Source: Ianthella basta (taxonomy: Eukaryota > Porifera > Demospongiae > Verongiida > Ianthellidae). Taken from it: DNA of 64,000 nucleotides. The translations under genes were made by a program, and so were the position numbers. The stretch spans positions 4,008,143 to 4,072,142 of the forward strand of contig OZ025868.1 in the NCBI GenBank assembly GCA_964019415.1, given 5' to 3'. Positions 61,301 through 64,000 of the stretch are shown here, one piece after another. The stretch's first letter is position 1; the number at the start of each line of letters is the position of its first letter. The notes under the pieces were generated by a model, which was given only the letters and a program-made list of their open reading frames with translations, was not told the origin of the DNA and searched no databases.

Positions 61301-62434
61301 GTAAAGGCTGTTACACAGTGGAGCATTAATCATGGTCCCTACATGCAAGAATGTCACACCTTATAGTCCTACACCCTTGAATGTAGGGACGATGGTTAAT
61401 GCTCCACTGTGTAACAGACTTTACTTGTTTCTGTACTTTTTGTGCCATCCCTACATCCTTACAATTTTTCTAGAAAATTTTTATTATTTCTAGTTTCTAT
61501 ACTTTTATGGTGTGCACATGCACATGCTAAGTGCCACTAGAGGACATCCATGCAGGTTACAGTATAGGACCTTATTTGGTGTGCACCTGCACATGCTAAG
61601 TGCCACTAGAGGACATCCATGCAGGTTACAGTATAGGACCTTATTTCTGTAATCCTGGAGCGAGGTGTCAGCTATCTCCTAGCTTCCGCGCCAGCCCACC
61701 TAAGAGCTTAGAAACAGTGACCGGAAGTTAGCCGAGCTAATTAAAAATGGCGGGTCCACGGATGACCTTTAGAAACGACGCGCAAGCTAACTTTGGCCTA
61801 AGCCCTTGTCTTGTATACACCTCAAGCGGTCTCCTGACGATGTTGGCTAGCTTTTGGACAGAAACTGAAGGAACAGTAGGCGGAAAACTGCCGTTCTCAA
61901 CGTCATCATAAAATGGCGTCTTGCGCGTAGCAACGTCTCCCGAAAGACTCGGTAACCCCAAAGTGTGAACAATACGCTTTCGGAGCCTATACATCGAAAG
62001 AATACAGCTCGGTTAATTTTCAGTAGTTTCGTGTCCGAATTAGTTCGATAGCTAATTCTGTTCGTCAGTTACAGCTGGCAAAGAAGAATATGAAGACGAA
62101 AATGGATGTTTTCGAGTGTCATTTTCTCGCCGACAGACCACGTTCGCTTGCCTTCCAGGTCAGTTTAGTGTATGAATGTTTCGTATTTAGCCCTACGAAG
62201 CCTCGTTTTGGCAGTTTTCGACGCTTTTCGCGATTTCGTCCTTATACCAATGTATTGTGAATCGAAACACCCTGTACCATCCCTACATAGAGAGTACTAT
62301 CGTACTCTCTGATAAGCCATACTTATTATCAATGGCAGTAGGTACTGTTGGTGCAATGACCTTGCTCATCACTCACCAGTTGAGACTGCAAAAACGCACA
62401 GAAGTACATGTACACACAGAGATATGGTCTCCAT
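58264..62434 (-). CDS. R12: ITIM-class receptor, ITIM tail cut off by frameshift
   Basis: Close paralogue of R5. Signal peptide 62434-62377, Ig 61046-60768, FnIII 60696-60415, stalk 60261-60178, membrane exon 59767-59648, cytoplasmic exons 59623-59535, 59460-59418 and 58374-58264. Every splice site is intact. The first cytoplasmic exon is 89 nt rather than 88: an extra base after VNVEVE shifts the frame and gives LSCVPKL then stop. As read, the product is a membrane receptor with a tail of about 20 residues and no tyrosine motif; the intact ITIM exon downstream is not reached. It could be a signalling-dead decoy, a dying gene, or an assembly indel. Intron insertions match those of R5. Confidence 0.82.
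58681..59094. mobile_element. MITE with long terminal inverted repeats, copy 3
   Basis: Same family and same intron position as 19175-19595. A small deletion near the right end removes part of the GTTTACAGTTTACGC stretch. Confidence 0.7.
61232..62312. mobile_element. Composite insertion in R12 intron (partner 21728-22734)
   Basis: Same boundaries and contents as in R5: foldback 61232-61493, captured promoter-like GC-rich part, plus-strand 23-codon exon 62090-62158 and 3' hairpin. Here the divergent minus-strand frame keeps its ATG (61994-61737, 85 codons). The insertion predates the R5/R12 duplication. Confidence 0.65.
61509..61646. repeat. 69-bp tandem duplication
   Basis: GGTGTGCAC...GGACCTTATT occurs twice in a row (61509-61577, 61578-61646), single in the R5 copy (about 21998-22066). 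A recent local duplication. Confidence 0.85.
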
Positions 62435-62933
62435 TTTCTTGCACTAGGTATTTTCCCCATGGTTATAACAACTCATGAATATATTTAATTTGTACACTTA
62501 CACTTGTACAGAGCTCGAGTGGATCAAGACCAGCCCAGACACAAGTCAAGTCCTAGCACAAACAGTACCTAGTTGTGTCCTATATAAGCAAGTAACTTGC
62601 ATATGCATGTACTCAGCTGCTGCAAACACTGTCATAAACTTGAGGGTTAGTCATGTGCAATTGCTAAGAAAATTAAAGTCAATTAGCACAAGTGACTAGG
62701 CTGACATTGTTTGTGCCATAGGACTATTTTGTCAGCTCATGCACCAGCTTGCAAGTTACTAGCAGAAGAGGTGTAGTTGCATTCCAATGTCAGCCATACT
62801 GAATAATTTACATGAACACTTATCAACGAGATAATTTCTATGACACAGTGGGACAATGCAAATCAACTCTCATTGGGGTCTCCAACGATCGTTTATATAT
62901 AGCATTTTATCAGTACCCACACAGCACTGCTAC

Positions 62934-62994
62934 CTGCTCTTCCTGACAGTAGACAACATAGACATATAGCCAATGTTTTGAAGTAGATCTCCAT
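62934..62994 (-). CDS. Alternative (distal) signal-peptide exon of R12
   Basis: Intact 61-nt ATG exon with GTAGCAG donor, 500 bp upstream of the proximal signal exon. Confidence 0.6.
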
Positions 62995-63453
62995 TTTGTT
63001 TTGTGGTCTCAGTAGGTGTTCCCCTAGTGCTTAGCTTATTGTTATAATGGCCACACTGAATGTACACACCTTGTAGCATTTGTACATGTACCCATGGCAT
63101 GAAGATTTGTACTTAGGTAGATGCAACATTACACGTATATACTAGCACATAGCAAGGTTTGGTAATATACCTGTGTATATAGCACATCCTGCGTGACATG
63201 GAAGTATGAGATATAGTCATTCACATTAAGTATGAGAGCAAAGAATGAATATGAAGAGCACAGAACAATATAGTAGCTGGATGTCATCACAGGTTTAGCA
63301 CATGATACAAATCCAATCCAGAGCCAAGAATGTTACACATTTAAAACAGGAACTCTAGTAAAAGTATATCTTAGCTGCAGTGAACCATCTGACTATTTGC
63401 ATTCGAAATTTTCTTGCTTTAACACAGTATTAACGCAACTCTTCTATATCATG

Positions 63454-63947
63454 TTATGTTCGCGTGTTGATGCACTTGCTGTCTTGTGATGCGTAGCTCA
63501 TCTCAATGGGCACATAGGATGGGTTGACCTGCAACTTTGCATGCTCTTCAACATCAGCCACATCCTGTGGAGCCATCTTGACATTCATGTATTGATGCTC
63601 TTGTGACTTGTAGCTTGTCTCAATGGGCAGGTAGGATGGGTTAGCCTGCATCTTCTCTCCCTCCTCCTCTTCCTCTCTTCTTCGTGGCTCCTTCCCTTCT
63701 GGAGCTAATTTGAAGTGAGCTTTAATCACTGCAGCAACATTGAATTCCAGTTCACTATGAAGGATGTACATTCCAGTTGATACACACATGTACATCTGCA
63801 CATGTGGTCTGTGTCTACAGATCTTACTTGCTACAGGCTTTAAATTTCTTCTGCATGCAATGACCAATATCAGTCCTGCAACAGTGGCACTAATGCATAA
63901 AGCCACAAGGGTCAGTACTCCTCCAACAAGACCTCCAACTAATGTTC
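63454..63947 (-). CDS. R13: long NPxY tail exon (5' exons off window)
   Basis: Membrane-tail exon after acceptor [37 protein letters not shown], the acidic run [37 protein letters not shown], and terminal DSKCINTRT with Cys in place of the last Tyr. Open throughout. The upstream intron begins a (TG)n tract at the window edge. The ectodomain must lie beyond 64000. Confidence 0.85.
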
Positions 63948-64000
63948 CTAATCATTATGTAGAAAGGAAGTGTGTGAATGTGTGTGAAAGTGTGTGTGTG

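Overview
The window looks like nuclear DNA of an early-branching invertebrate animal, most likely a sponge (inference from style, not proven). It has many short GT-AG introns, Ig and fibronectin-III (FnIII) receptor exons, long (TG)n/(CA)n tracts, tandem segmental duplications, and DIRS and Ty3-like retroelements. No prokaryotic signature, rRNA, tRNA or CRISPR array was seen.

The main content is a minus-strand tandem array of 13 related receptor units, named R1 to R13 from left to right. Each is built from the same exon modules: signal peptide, one Ig-like domain, one FnIII domain, a Ser/Thr/Pro stalk, a transmembrane exon and a tail. The ectodomain introns and the stalk-TM intron are all phase 1, so exons can be swapped in frame. 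Three tail classes sit on near-identical ectodomains. The short NPxY class (R2, R3) carries NPSYLPI and YINV. The ITIM class (R4, R5, R8, R12) has a separate last exon encoding QTYAQL and, 25 residues later, VQYSEV, very like the ITIM/ITSM pairs of vertebrate LILRB and PECAM-1. The long NPxY class (R6, R7, R10, R11, R13; R9 by its introns) carries two NPSY motifs, YMNV and a terminal YIN or CIN. The layout resembles paired inhibitory and signalling receptors.

R2, R5 and R10 look intact. R6 is intact except for a frameshifted C-terminus. R12 loses its ITIM tail to a 1-nt insertion. R3, R4, R7, R8, R9 and R11 are broken by truncation, frameshift, nonsense or splice-site loss. R1 and R13 run off the window edges. 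Most units have a second signal-peptide exon further upstream, suggesting alternative first exons.

Mobile DNA fills the rest: tandem foldback repeats with a TTAA-flanked element (7.3-12.2 kb); TIR elements carrying a conserved ORF (15.1-18.4, 41.3-42.4, 50.0-51.1 kb); a TA-flanked element full of 11-bp-periodic repeats (23.6-24.8 kb); a DIRS-type tyrosine-recombinase retroelement (42,368-49,095) with an intron in gag; and a young LTR element (52,838-58,041) whose integrase lies before reverse transcriptase, the Gmr1-like order. Large duplications (13.1-16.4 versus 39.3-42.4 kb; 18.5-23.5 versus 58.0-63.0 kb) show that the cluster grows by unequal exchange.
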